NCBI GenBank assembly: GCA_029783825.1
Contig: JAREIK010003007.1
Location: forward strand, 1,348,638 to 1,412,637
Length of the DNA stretch: 64,000 nt
Direction of reading: 5' to 3'
From: Sapria himalayana
Lineage: Eukaryota; Streptophyta; Magnoliopsida; Malpighiales; Rafflesiaceae
Shown: in pieces, positions 12,241-23,449 of the stretch
Position numbering within the stretch: the stretch's first letter is position 1
How the letters are laid out: each line of letters opens with the position of its first letter
Notes under the pieces: model-generated
What the model was told of the DNA's origin: nothing
The model's database searches: none
What the model saw: only the letters and a program-made list of their open reading frames with translations
Program-made: the position numbers and the translations under genes

Positions 12241-12700
12241 ATTGGGATAATACTAATTTGTTGCACTAACTTGAAATTAAATGGCAAAAGATATAATATC
12301 ATTAATATGTAAGCACATAGCATGACAGTGTCCGTTGATCAGATATAGCATGCTGTTTAAATGAGGGTCGTACTCTTACCTAATCCCACCCCTTGGGCCT
12401 CATGCTCATATATGAACTTTATCTAACAAACGATGTAATATTTGATAGTTTTGTATAGAAGAAAATGTTTTATTTTTTTATGTAATTCCTCATTCTAACA
12501 CTACATTCTTTGTGTGTCTCTATCTTCCTATCTCATTCTTTATGTGTCACTCTCTTTCTCTTTTTCTTTCTGTGTCACACACACTCTCTCTATTGCTATT
12601 TTCTTTCTTACACTCCTTTCTTGCTTTCCCTCTCTCTCTCTCTCACTCTCTCTGTCTCCCTATCTCTCTCTCCCCCTCCCTCTCCCCCTTCAACCTTTAA
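12241..12700 (+). promoter_or_regulatory. Conserved block and (CT)n tract upstream of TNP2, element B
   Basis: The block at 12241-12420 is the B copy of the conserved unique sequence seen at 4501-4670. After a short insertion (12420-12495) absent from A at this position, a (CT)n-rich tract runs to about 12690. The TNP2 start codon lies about 250 bp further on. The layout suggests a promoter or leader with a GAGA-type tract, but no TATA box or start site can be fixed. The serine/leucine-rich frames here are artefacts. Confidence 0.5.
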
Positions 12701-12941
12701 ATTTCTTTCTTTTTTGCTTCCTTTCTTGTCCATTATAATATTTTGCTTTCTTTATCTAGTAGTAGCATGATATCTATTCATGTAGATTCTTACAATGCAT
12801 TACCTTGATATTCATGATATTTAATTTTTAAATATTCATCTATAAGTAATTTTATTTAATTATTAGTATATTTTGAAGTAATTGAATGTTTAATTCAAAA
12901 TAATGATTGAGCATTATTATTTGTAAATAAAACAAGACAAA

Positions 12942-15900
12942 ATGAGTTTAGATTGTCAGTGGATGTATAAAAGGTTTATGAATGGAATTCTGAATAAAGA
13001 TTTTTTGAGTGGGCTTGAAACTTTCATCAATTTGCATGTAGTCAATCGAGATGGATGGATAGAGAAAAAATTAAGTGTCCATGTAATCATAACAAGTGTC
13101 AGAATATCTCTTTTTATGATCAAAACACTATAAGATACAATTTAGCTAGATATGGTTTTGTACAAAATTATTTTATTTTGATTTATCATGTAGAAAGTAC
13201 AATGGCTCTGAACATTGATCGAAATGAGGGTATTGAATCATTTGCTTGTGGTGAAGAAGCATCAAACACATACCATATAATGGTCATGGAAGGTTCTGGT
13301 GCTAACTTCATTATGGATTACATGGATGAACCACATAATCATGAAGATCAAAAATTTTATGAAATGCTTAAAGCTATAGATAATGAGTTGTGGCCTGGTT
13401 ATAAAACACATTCGCAATTGTCACTTGCAACTCAACTTATGAGCATTAAGTTAGAAAATCATATGTTTGAAAAATTATTTGATCAGGTGACAGAACTGAT
13501 GGAAGAGATTATTCCGGATAATAATTTGGTCACTAACAACATTTATAATACTAAAAAGTTACTACGATGAATGAGTCAACTAGTGAAAAAAATTGATTGT
13601 TGTTTCAATGGATGTATGTTATTTTGAGGTGGTGATAGTGATTTAATTAGCTATAAGTGTTGTGATCATCCTCGGTTTAAGAAGGCACCTCGTGTTGCAT
13701 ATATACTACAAAAATTGAAATTTACATTTAAGAAACGTATTATTTTCCTTTAATTCCTCAATTGTAATGACTATATGCATCAAATGATATAGAAAATGAT
13801 ATGAAGTGGCATTCTGAGCATGAGGTTGAAGAAGGTGTAATGTGTCATCCATCATATTCACTTGCTCGGAAGCATTTTAATCATATACATCAAGATTTTG
13901 CAGCTGAAAGTCAAAATGTGAGATTTGGTTTTAGCACAGATGGATTTCAGCAATTTGGGCAATCTGGACAATAGTATTCAACATGACCAGTTATAGTGAC
14001 ACCTTATAATTTGTCTCTGCGGTTGTGTATGAAGGAGTAATATATATATTTGTTTATATTGGTTCCAGGGCCAAAAAAATTGAAAGAAATGCTAGATATT
14101 TTCTTACAGCCTCTTATAGCAATACATATGATATTTCAAAGAAGCAAAATACCTTTATGCAGGTGGCCCTTATGTTGATGGTAAGTGATATTTCTACATA
14201 TTCAATGTTGTCTTACTGGAGTACTATAGAATGATTCACATGCTCATATTGCATGAAAAAGTTTCATGCATTTACCCTCAAATTTAGTAGTAAATAGTCA
14301 TGGTTCGATGACCATCATAATTTTCTAGCTACGAATCATTCATTCCAAAGAAATAGAACTATATTTCAAAAAATTAAAACTGTGATGACAATTGCACCAA
14401 CAACTCATTCAGGAGATAATATTATAATAGACCAATATGCAAAATATTTGGCTAGAGGAAACGTAGTATTTTTTGGGACTTGCCCTATTGGAAGTCCAAC
14501 TTAATTCCTCATAACTTGGATGTAATGCATATTGAAAAAATGTGTTTGAAATTGTTTTCAACATTGTATTTAATGTAGATTGAAAAAAAAGACAATTTAA
14601 AATCAAGACAATAGTTGAATGATTACTGACAGCATCCTGGATTGAAACTAAACGAGGCAACAAGAAAATTTTCTAAAGCATGTTAGACACTTTATTAGAA
14701 GGAAAGAAATATATTGTGTGAATGAGTTAAATATTTGAATTTTTCTGATGGATATGTGTCAAATACGTGTAGATGCATGGATATAAAGGATCTTAAGTTA
14801 TTTGGAATGAAAAGTCATGACTATCACGTATTTATGCAGAGATTAATATCAATTGCATTCCATGAATTACTTTCCCTAAGTATTTGGAAGATCCTCACAG
14901 AACTTTGTTTGTTTTTCAAACAACTAACTGCAACCACAATCAAAATAGATGATATAGTGAGACTGGAGAATGACATACTACTTATTCTTTGTAAGCTTGA
15001 ATGGATATTCTCACCGAGCTCTTTTGACTCAATGGAGTATTTGCCGGTCCATTTGGCATATGAAGCAAAGATAGTAGGGCCAATGTAATATAGGTGGATG
15101 TATCCATTTGAGAGGTAAAAACATATAATTAGTTGGGTTTTATTATTTCATATATAAAGTAATATTGTAATTTAATATAATTGAAACCTAACATTATGGT
15201 TGTAGGGAACTTCATAAGTGGAAATTGAATGTTAGAAAGAAGGCAAAAGTTGAAGTTTCAATTTGCAATGCAAATTTAGTAGAAGAAGCATAATCATTTT
15301 ATTCTTATTATTTTGAGGATCATGTCGATACAAAGAATAGAAATATGCCTCGTAATGATGAAGGTCATGTGATGGCAGAAGATGATTCTGAGGACAAACT
15401 ATCTATCTTCAAGCACCTTGGAAGAGCATTTGGAAGAACAAAGCAAAGATGTATGATAGATGAAAAGTACAAAGCAACTCAGAGCTATGTTTTACTTAAT
15501 TGTGAGGAGGCTGCACCATATTTTGAGTATATATACACAAAATAGTTGCAGGAAAATGATCCTTCAAATAGATATTCTAATATTTTCATTGATAATCTAA
15601 GTAAAGGCACATTTAGATTTGTGACAACCAATCCCAGGTATTTTTTCAATGGATATAAATGTCACACAATCAGGCATGGTTCTTCTAAAATAATAATGAA
15701 AAGTGGTGTATGCTTTAAATGCTCAGGTTATAGCGTAGATGAGAATGATTATTATGATCAACTAATAGAAGTTATTGAGTTGGAGTATCCTGGACTCAAA
15801 AATAATAGAATTGCATTATTAAAGTGTGAGTAGTTTGATCCCACATGAAATGTGGGCACAAAGATTAATTCGGATTATAAGCTAGTGGATGTTAACCATA

Positions 15901-16282
15901 AATATAAATATAATCGATATTAGCCATTTATTATGGCAGTTAAAGCCACACAAGTATGTTATTATGCATATCCAAGGTTATCTTGTGATAAGAGTGATTG
16001 GTGGGTGATTTGCAAAATAAAAGCTTGATCAAATTTTGAAGTGCTTACATATCAAGAAAGAAGTGCAGACTTAGCTATTGCACTAGAATTCCAAAAATAT
16101 GATATAAATAATATGTAGCCTGTGCATGTGGATGAAGATCTAGAATATTTATGTGACTCAAATGGTGACCTAATAGAAATTGAAGATGATCAATTTCTAT
16201 CTGAAGATGAGTTGGAACTTCCATCGGAATAGATGAAATGTCAGAAGATCCATTAGAGGATGTTAGTTATGTAGGTAATTAA
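12942..16282 (+). pseudogene. TNP2-type CACTA transposase, degenerate
   Basis: TNP2 is the presumed catalytic transposase of plant CACTA elements. Order of recognisable parts: the transposase-associated domain from ATG 12942 (CQWMYKRFMNG..FLSGLETFINLHV), which after a frameshift near 13060 continues with KCPCNHNKCQN; the transposase core, read in pieces over about 13790-14350 with VRFGFSTDGF and VTPYNL; a DUF4218-like part from about 14735 (CMDIKDLKLFGMKSHDYHVFMQ, shortened here to its first residues KDLKLFGMKSHDYHVF) through EYLPVHLAYEAKIVGP; a long open part at 15345-15833; and a DUF4216-like part with NSDYKLVDVNHK and SDWWVICKIKA near 15860-16030. The acidic tail ends at TAA 16280-16282. 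Many stops (13569, 15543 and 15832 among them) and frameshifts make it dead. It is the best guide to what A and D lost. Confidence 0.9.
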
Positions 16283-16283
16283 A

Positions 16284-16330
16284 CTATCTATCTGTCTTTA
16301 GATCTATCTTTCTATCAATCTCTCTAAATA

Positions 16331-16366
<36 letters not shown>

Positions 16367-17623
16367 TATCTATCTATCTATATATTCATGTATCTATCAA
16401 TTATCTTTCTTTTCTATCTATCAATTTATCTATCTATTTATTTATTTATCTGTCTATCTCTCTATCTATCTAACTTTCTAACTATCTATCTATATATCTA
16501 TCTATATATCTATTTATCTATCTTTATATCTATTTATCTATCTATTTATCTTTCTATCTATTTATCTTTCTATCTATTTATCTGTCTATTTATTATATCT
16601 AACTATTTATCTATCTATCTATCTTTATATATATATATCAATCGATCGATATGTTTATATATCAATCTATCTAACATTCTATCATTCTATCTGTCTATCT
16701 ATCTATTTATATGTCTTTTTCTTTATCTATCTTTATGTCTATTTTCTATTTCCTATTTGTCCATGAGTTTATTTGTCTATTTGTCTATCATTCTATTTGT
16801 CTATCTATCTATCTATCTATTTGTCTATCTATCTATTTGTCTATTTGTCTATCTATTAATTTGCCTATCTTTCTATATGCTTATCTACCTATCTACCTCT
16901 CAACCTATCTACCTATCTGCATATCTATCTATATGTCTATTTATCATTCAATCAATCAATTAGTCTATCTATCTGTCGAACTATCTTTTTGTTTATTAGA
17001 CTATCTATCTATCTATTTATCTATATTTCTTTCTATATATCTATATATCTATCTATCTATCTATTTGTATATCTATGTCTTTCTGTCTATCTATCTATGT
17101 ATGTTCCTATAGATCTATCTTTCTATTTGTATGTCTCTATATCAATCAATCAATCAATCAGTCTGTCTATCTTTCTATCTGTCTATATGTCTATCTATTT
17201 GTCTATTTATTTATATATATACATACATGTATATCTATCTATAAGTCTATCTATTAATCTAGCTATCATACTATCAGTATATTTGTCCATCTATATGTCT
17301 ATCTATTTATCTACCTATCTTTATGTTTATCTATCTTTATGTCTATCTTTCTAACTATCTATTTGTCTATCTACCAATCAATCTATATATTTATCTTTCT
17401 CTCTATCTTTCTATATGTTTATCTATCTATATGTTTATCTATCTATCTATCAAACTATCTATCATTCTTTCATTCTATCATTCTATCTTTTTATTTATCA
17501 ACTTATGTATCTATCTATCTATCTATTTTTCTATCTATATATCTATCTATCTATTTATGTGTCTATCTATATAATTATCTATCTATCTGTCTATCATTCT
17601 ATCTATTTTTCTTTCAATATTTT

Positions 17624-17654
<31 letters not shown>

Positions 17655-17840
17655 TTGTCAATCTATATATCTATAAATATTTCTATCTATTTATCCATCT
17701 TTATTTCAATTTATCTATCAAACTACCTACCTATCTCCTTATATGCCAATATGGCTATCTATGTATCTACCTATCTTTCTATTTGGCTATCTATATATCT
17801 TTCTATCTTTTTATCTATCTATGTGTTTGTATATCTATCT

Positions 17841-17884
<44 letters not shown>

Positions 17885-18969
17885 ATCTATCTATTTATCT
17901 GTCTATCTGTATATCTATATGTTATTTTATATGCCTATCTATCAATCTATCCAAGGATTTGTCTATTTCTTCGTCTATCTATTTGTCTATTTACAATCAA
18001 TCAAAATGTATACTTATCTATGTGTCTATCTATCTATCTATCTATATATGTATCAATCTATCTTTCTCTCTATTTATCTCGAATATGTTTATCTGCCTAT
18101 CAGTCTTTCTATATATCTATTAATCTAATCTATATATCTATCTATTTGTCTATCTATCAATCTAGCTATCAATATATATATATATATATATATATCTATT
18201 TATTTGTTTATATGTCTATCTATTTATCTATCTATCTATATTTCTATTTGTCTATCTGTATATCTGTATATATGTCTATCTCTCTATCTTTTATCTTTAT
18301 ATCTAACTATCTATCTATCTCTATATCTATATTTCTATCTATCTTTCTATTTGTATTTCTATCTGTCTGTCTGTTGATATATCTATCTAATTATCTATTT
18401 ATTTTTCTTAATGTCTATTTATCGATTTGTCGATCTATCTATCTGTCTATCTGTCTATCCTTATTTCTATCTATCTATCTATCTTTCTAGCTATATTTCT
18501 ACCTATCATACCTACCTTTCTACTTGTCTTTCAGTCTATCTTTCTAACTATCTATTTTTTTATATGTCTATCTATCTATCTCTCTATCTACTATCAATTT
18601 GTTTATCTCTTTATCTGTCTATCTTTAAATCTTTATATCTATCTGATCCCTCTATCTGTCTATCAATCTTTCTTTCTATCACTCTATCAGTCTATCTATC
18701 TATCTATCTATCATTCCATTTATCTATTTGTCTATATGTCGATCTTTCTATCTGTCTATCTGTCTATCTGTCAATCTGTCTAATTTTGTTTCTTTATATT
18801 TGTCTATTTGTCTATCTGTATATCTGTTTATATGTCTATATATCTATATAATGATCTATCTGTCTGTCTATCTATGTATTTGTCTATCTATCTATCTATC
18901 TATCTATCTCACATTCTATTTATCAATCAATCTTTATTTCTATTTGTCCATCTATCTATTTTTCTATTT
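16284..18969. repeat. TATC-type tetranucleotide array 2
   Basis: About 2.7 kb of TATC/TGTC/TTTC tetranucleotides with (AT)n blocks at 16337-16361, 17844-17881 and 18173-18195. On the + strand this is TATC, the reverse of arrays 1, 3 and 4. It joins the TNP2 stop codon of B on the left and the right TIR of D on the right. The long overlapping frames here, one of 383 codons, consist only of Ser/Ile/Tyr/Leu from the stop-free repeat and are rejected. Confidence 0.97.
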
Positions 18970-19330
18970 CACAATAAAGAAAAATCCCAAATAACATTAA
19001 AAAAATCTCTAGCTAAATGGGGGTTTCTATCGTTAAAGTGGATATAACAATGGATTAATGACAGAACCTTTCTCAAGCTAATGTACTCATCGCTAAAAAT
19101 TAACGAGGGAAAGTGTTCCTAGCTATTAAATATTAGCGATGAAAGCTCCCTTGCTAAATTAATAATTTCTCTAGCTAATTTTCTCCTTAATTTTAAGCTT
19201 CAAAAAATTTACTAGCTAAATTAGCAAAGAAAATTCCCTAGCTAAACTAGCACGGGAAAATTCCCTATCTATTTTCTTTCCCAAACTATTTTCTCTATTT
19301 TATTTTTTTTCAAAAATTTAATTAAATAAT
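18970..19330 (-). repeat. Right TIR and subterminal repeats, element D
   Basis: The degenerate TIR at 18970-18988 is followed by at least eight variants of CTAGCTAAATTAG / TTCCCTAGCTAA in both orientations. In CACTA elements such subterminal repeats are the binding sites of the TNP1/TNPA-type product. The sequence is much like the right end of E (63300-63450). Confidence 0.8.
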
Positions 19331-19431
19331 TTTATGTTTTTATATTAAATTGAATAAAAACAAAAACTATAAAAGACAATTTATAATTAACCAAAATTAA
19401 AATTAGTTAATAAATTATTCTGATACAATTT

Positions 19432-21030
19432 ATTACATAGTTAAAACAAAAAAAATACACAATTCTATAACATCTTATTTATCAATGTATCTAACAACAG
19501 TGCTTAAAGTATAATCTATCCATGAAATTGATGTTGCTTTCTCTCTTCCAGCTCCTCCGGTCACCATCTTTCTGCTATGAAATTCTATCCTAGTGACAAC
19601 ACAACATGTCTATTGAAAAATTCCTTTACTTCTACAAGCTTCGTATGAGGAACTTTGCAATACCATATCTGTATGAAATTTAAACCAGTCAATCAAATTA
19701 AAATAAATAAATAAATAAAGTATGTTTAGATAAATATATAACACTATAATATAAATGTACATATATATTGTAGTGTATATATACATATATACTAGCATTT
19801 CACTAGTTACATATATTACTGTAGTATATGTACATATATACTGCAGTATTATATGTACATTTATACTAAGTATATATGTACATATATACTCAGTATATAA
19901 GTAAATATAATTATGCAGTATTATATGTACATATATTCTGAATATATATGTACTCAATATATATGTACAAATATACTGACTACATATATTACTATAGTAT
20001 ATGTATATATTATTGTAGTATTATATGTACGTATATACTCAGTATATACATAAGTCTATACTCAGTATATACGTACATATATACTCTGTATATATGTACT
20101 TATATACTCGGTATATACATACATATATATTCAGTATATACATACATATATACTCGGTACATACATACATATATACTCAGTATATATGTATATTTGTACT
20201 ATAGTTCATATGTACGTATATAATGCAGTATTATTTGTACATATATATAATCACATAGCCTCCGATGACACAAAACTGCAACAAATTAATATTATCCCAT
20301 TTATATTTCACAAAGATGGCGCAAAACTTCACTATCAACATAAATAAATGTGAAGTTTATTTAAATTTTAAAAAATATTTCTTAAAAGTCTTCAAGGAAA
20401 ACCTGGAAGACAAGTCATGAGCCAGGCTTGGCCCATCAAAGTTCGCATCTTACCTCCTCCCAACTAGAACTTTCTCCCAGTCCCAAGGCCTATAAGGGTG
20501 TTACTCTGCCCCACCATGACCAAGCAGACAAATAACAAAAGAACTAGCATATGAAATAGAGACTGATAGTCAGCAGCAGTAACCATCAACAAATAAATAA
20601 GAAACTTGAACATAGAAAAATGGATATCTCCACCATGCTCATGTGCAACAAAGGATGATTAATATATTTTTTGCATAATAATTTTGAATAACTGCAATCT
20701 AAACAAACCTTGTTTTACTTAGTTAAAACAAAAACATAATAAAATTTTATTACATCTTCTTCATCAATGTATCTAATGACAGTGTATAAACTATAATCTA
20801 TTCGTGAAATTGATGTTGCGTTCTTTCCCCAAGCTCATATGATCATAATCCTTTTGTTGTGACAAAGCTGTCCTAGTCATGGGGCATTACATCTAGATAA
20901 AAATCCCATCACTTCTACAAGCTTTGTATGGAGAACATTGTGTTATCATATCTATACGAAAATTAAGCTTGTCAATCAAATCAAAATTAATAAATAAAAA
21001 AAGTTCTATGTTGATAGATATATAATACTT
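19432..21030 (-). repeat. Duplicated right-end segment (two direct copies) in element D
   Basis: Copy 1 (about 19432-19735) and copy 2 (about 20704-21030) share GAAATTGATGTTGC, CACTTCTACAAGCTT-like and GTCAATCAAAT phrases, and each is followed by GTACATATATAC palindromic repeats. A third copy lies inverted near the right end of E (62850-63120). The duplication enlarged the right side of D. Between the copies lies a small remnant (20255-20345) that repeats the sequence following the BPC fragment. Confidence 0.8.
20346..20703. other. Unidentified normal-complexity segment inside D
   Basis: This stretch has much higher GC than its surroundings, with splice-like sites on the - strand (AG..GGTAAGATG near 20455 and CTTCCAG near 20408). 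It has no counterpart in A, B or E. It could be a fragment captured from a host gene. No long frame or family match is visible. Confidence 0.35.
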
Positions 21031-21245
21031 TAGTATATATGTACATATATACTACAGTGTATATGTACATTTATACTAGAATTTCACTAGTTACATTAAT
21101 TACTGTAGTATATGTACGTATATACTGTAGTATTATATGTACATATATACTGAGTATATATATACTTGTACATATAATACATCAGTATTATATGTATATA
21201 TACTACGTAAATATGTAGATATATTGATTATATATATACGTATAT

Positions 21246-21277
<32 letters not shown>

Positions 21278-21345
21278 ATAAGTATATATGTACGTATATA
21301 GAGCAGTATATATGAACACATATACTAAGTAAGTATTTATAAGAG
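21030..21345. repeat. GTACATATATAC palindromic repeats (D, second block)
   Basis: Nested palindromic units of the type described at 7713-8090, with an (AT)n core at 21259-21280. The first block in D lies at 19740-20250, the third at 22000-22320. The frames at 19610-20223 and 21907-22317 are translations of these repeats. Confidence 0.85.
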
Positions 21346-22000
21346 ATATACTAGCATTTCTCTTATATGTACATATAAGAGAAACCTCTCATTGAATCGA
21401 GAAACTATTTTAGAATGCTACTCTATTCTAAATCTCTCATTAATATCCAAACATGTCAGGAAAAATAGAGACATTCTAATTCAATGATCAAATAATGCAT
21501 ATCATGTTTTCATGTAAGAAAATAATTAGCAATGAAATATAACTCACCATGACCAATGTACACAAACTCATGAGTGATGATAGGGTTCGAAGAAGTAAAA
21601 CAACTAGACCACTGCCTTCCATAGTTTCAATAATTCTTGCAAGAATATTTAGATTCAAGTCTTAAAATCCTACACAATTGAAAGGGAAAAAAGGAGTTAT
21701 TAGCAGTTATGAGAATCTTAAACATAGCATCTAGAAAGAAAAGAAAAGTAGAACTTGCAAAATACACTTGCCATAAGTATTTCCTATAATTTTTTCAAAA
21801 TCTTTCTACAAGCAATAGGAAAAAAACTCTACTTTCAAGAAACAAAGAGAAGGGATCAGCTTTATATGGGTCAATCAGTCCCTCCAGCTTTAGCTTTTTA
21901 ATCTACTTAGCTAATTTTATCTTGTGGCATCATTATGCAAGTATCAAATTCGGATAGAAATAAAAAACTATCTAATTTCTTAGTGATCATGGCATCAAAT
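21346..22000 (-). other. Unidentified segment of D with a possible captured exon
   Basis: Normal-complexity sequence unlike the neighbouring repeats. On the - strand a short frame covers about 21640-21548 and ends at a CATG|GTGAGT donor-like site, with the translated phrase IITHEFVYIGHG. I do not recognise the source. No copy is visible in A, B or E, so it may be a D-specific capture or insertion. Confidence 0.3.
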
Positions 22001-22388
22001 TTAGTATGTACGTATATACTACAATATATATGTACATTAATACTGGGTATATATGTACATATATACAACATATATATGTACATATAATATTGTAGTACAT
22101 ACGTACATATATACTGTAGTATATATGTACGTATAATAGTGTAGTCTATATGTAATATATATTGCACTAGTTTATGTACATATATACTCTGTATATATAC
22201 ATATATATTGTAGTATATATGATATTGACTATATATGAACACATCTATTACAATATAAATTAAATGAGTATATATGTACATATATACTATAGTATATATA
22301 TACATATACACACACATAAATATAATGACATAGCCTCGGATGACACAAAACTACAACAAATTAGTATTATCCCATTTATACTTCATAA

Positions 22389-22656
22389 AGATGGCACAAA
22401 ACTTCAAAAACTTATCTCTCTAGTTTATCCAGCCATCTCTCATGTATTGTAGTGCAAGTGAAGTGTTGGAGACAAAGCATTCGTAAGGATTGAATGAATT
22501 GTTGTCATTAACCAAAAAGTTGTTTATATAATGTCATGGTAAGAAAGGCTTCATGTCATGGTCTCCCATGCTAGGTATCAGATGCAGACCAAGATTCCCT
22601 GGAAAAAAGGGCTCATAAGAGCCATAGTTCCTCATGTTCAGCTCATCATCATCCAT
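22389..22656 (-). pseudogene. BPC: Captured N-terminal fragment of a BBR/BPC (GAGA-binding) factor gene, element D
   Basis: This is the sister of 7448-7712 and the better preserved copy at the start. ATG at 22656 begins MDDDELNMRN, followed by YEPFFPGNLGLHLIPSM and MKPFLP, matching class I BPC N-termini. A stop at 22534 follows a small deletion; in another frame the family-typical phrases NNFLVN, NNSFNPYE and YMRDGWIN continue, ending near FLKF at about 22389. Some 85 codons of the original gene are represented, without the C-terminal zinc-binding pentacysteine domain that contacts DNA. It lies downstream of, and in the same orientation as, the TNP1-like gene. Known BPC genes have an intron in the 5' UTR, and a TTCGTAG acceptor-like site precedes the ATG here. 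Confidence 0.83.
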
Positions 22657-22659
22657 GAA

Positions 22660-23440
22660 ACTACGAACATGAAAGAGAAGGAGAACAAGAAAAATGAACT
22701 CATTTAATTGAATCTCATTATTAATCATAATGGCTATTAACATTTCAATAATTTAATTCCATAGATGATCAATAATAACCAGTCACAAATCTAAACAGTA
22801 ACAATGTAGATCTACATGCAATAAGTGTGTCAAGAACAAACCTACGACTATGTTGGACCAAAATTTTTTCTTTCATCTCAAAACTTCAGAAGCTAACATG
22901 CTGTTCCTAGCACTAGGAGGACTAGCCAAGCCTTTTACATACCTATATTATGCTAAAACTCTACACAAAATATTCATGTACACACAAACATATTCACAGA
23001 TAATTAAAAATATTAATTATAGATATTAATAAACACAAATCTAAGTTGATAGTTATACAACTTCAAAAAATAACTAAAAGATGTCTAACAATGATGTTTA
23101 GAGAGAGAGTGTGTGTGAAAAAGATTAAATTTTCTAGGAATAATGAAGATAATAGAAGCTTGGCCTTCTTTTGATCTAGTAGAGATCAGTAAAGATGGGA
23201 TTCATGCATAGGAAGGACCATGACAAAGTCTTAATACTTTTAATCTGAATTTGTACGTGTGTCTCACATCAGATATCCTACAAAGATTCATTAATAGGTT
23301 AATCGGCATAGAAATGAAAAAAACCATAATATAAAAAATTGATACCTTAAAAAATATCTCATCTTATTTTGCTACTCATAGACAAAAATTAAAAACTATT
23401 CAGAAATAATTATGATACAAAATCATCCTCATAATTAGTT
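22660..23440 (-). other. Sequence between the TNP1-like gene and the BPC fragment, element D
   Basis: The equivalent of 6672-7447 in A, diverged but colinear. It includes a GA-rich patch (23098-23112) and acceptor-like sites upstream of the BPC start. No separate gene is visible. Confidence 0.5.
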
Positions 23441-23449
23441 AGTTAATTT

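Larger units (their letters stand above)
8620..16283 (+). mobile_element. CACTA element B with degenerate full-length TNP2
   Basis: The left part (8625-9950) matches E (41590-42760) most closely, including GGAGAGTGGCT near 9713 (42511 in E). The segment at 10150-10300 matches E 44260-44430. Downstream come AT repeats, the conserved block, a (CT)n tract and the TNP2 gene. The left TIR and most subterminal repeats are missing, ending at nearly the same internal point as A. The right side stops exactly at the TNP2 stop codon, where the TATC array begins. The TNP1-like gene and right end are therefore lost. Confidence 0.85.

Noticed and set aside
16388..18994. Long open frames in the TATC array (up to 383 codons), Ser/Ile/Tyr/Leu-rich like membrane proteins
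   Set aside because: TATC read in any frame gives Tyr-Leu-Ser-Ile without stops, while GATA gives TAG in every frame. The frames exist only on the TATC strand and overlap in all three frames.
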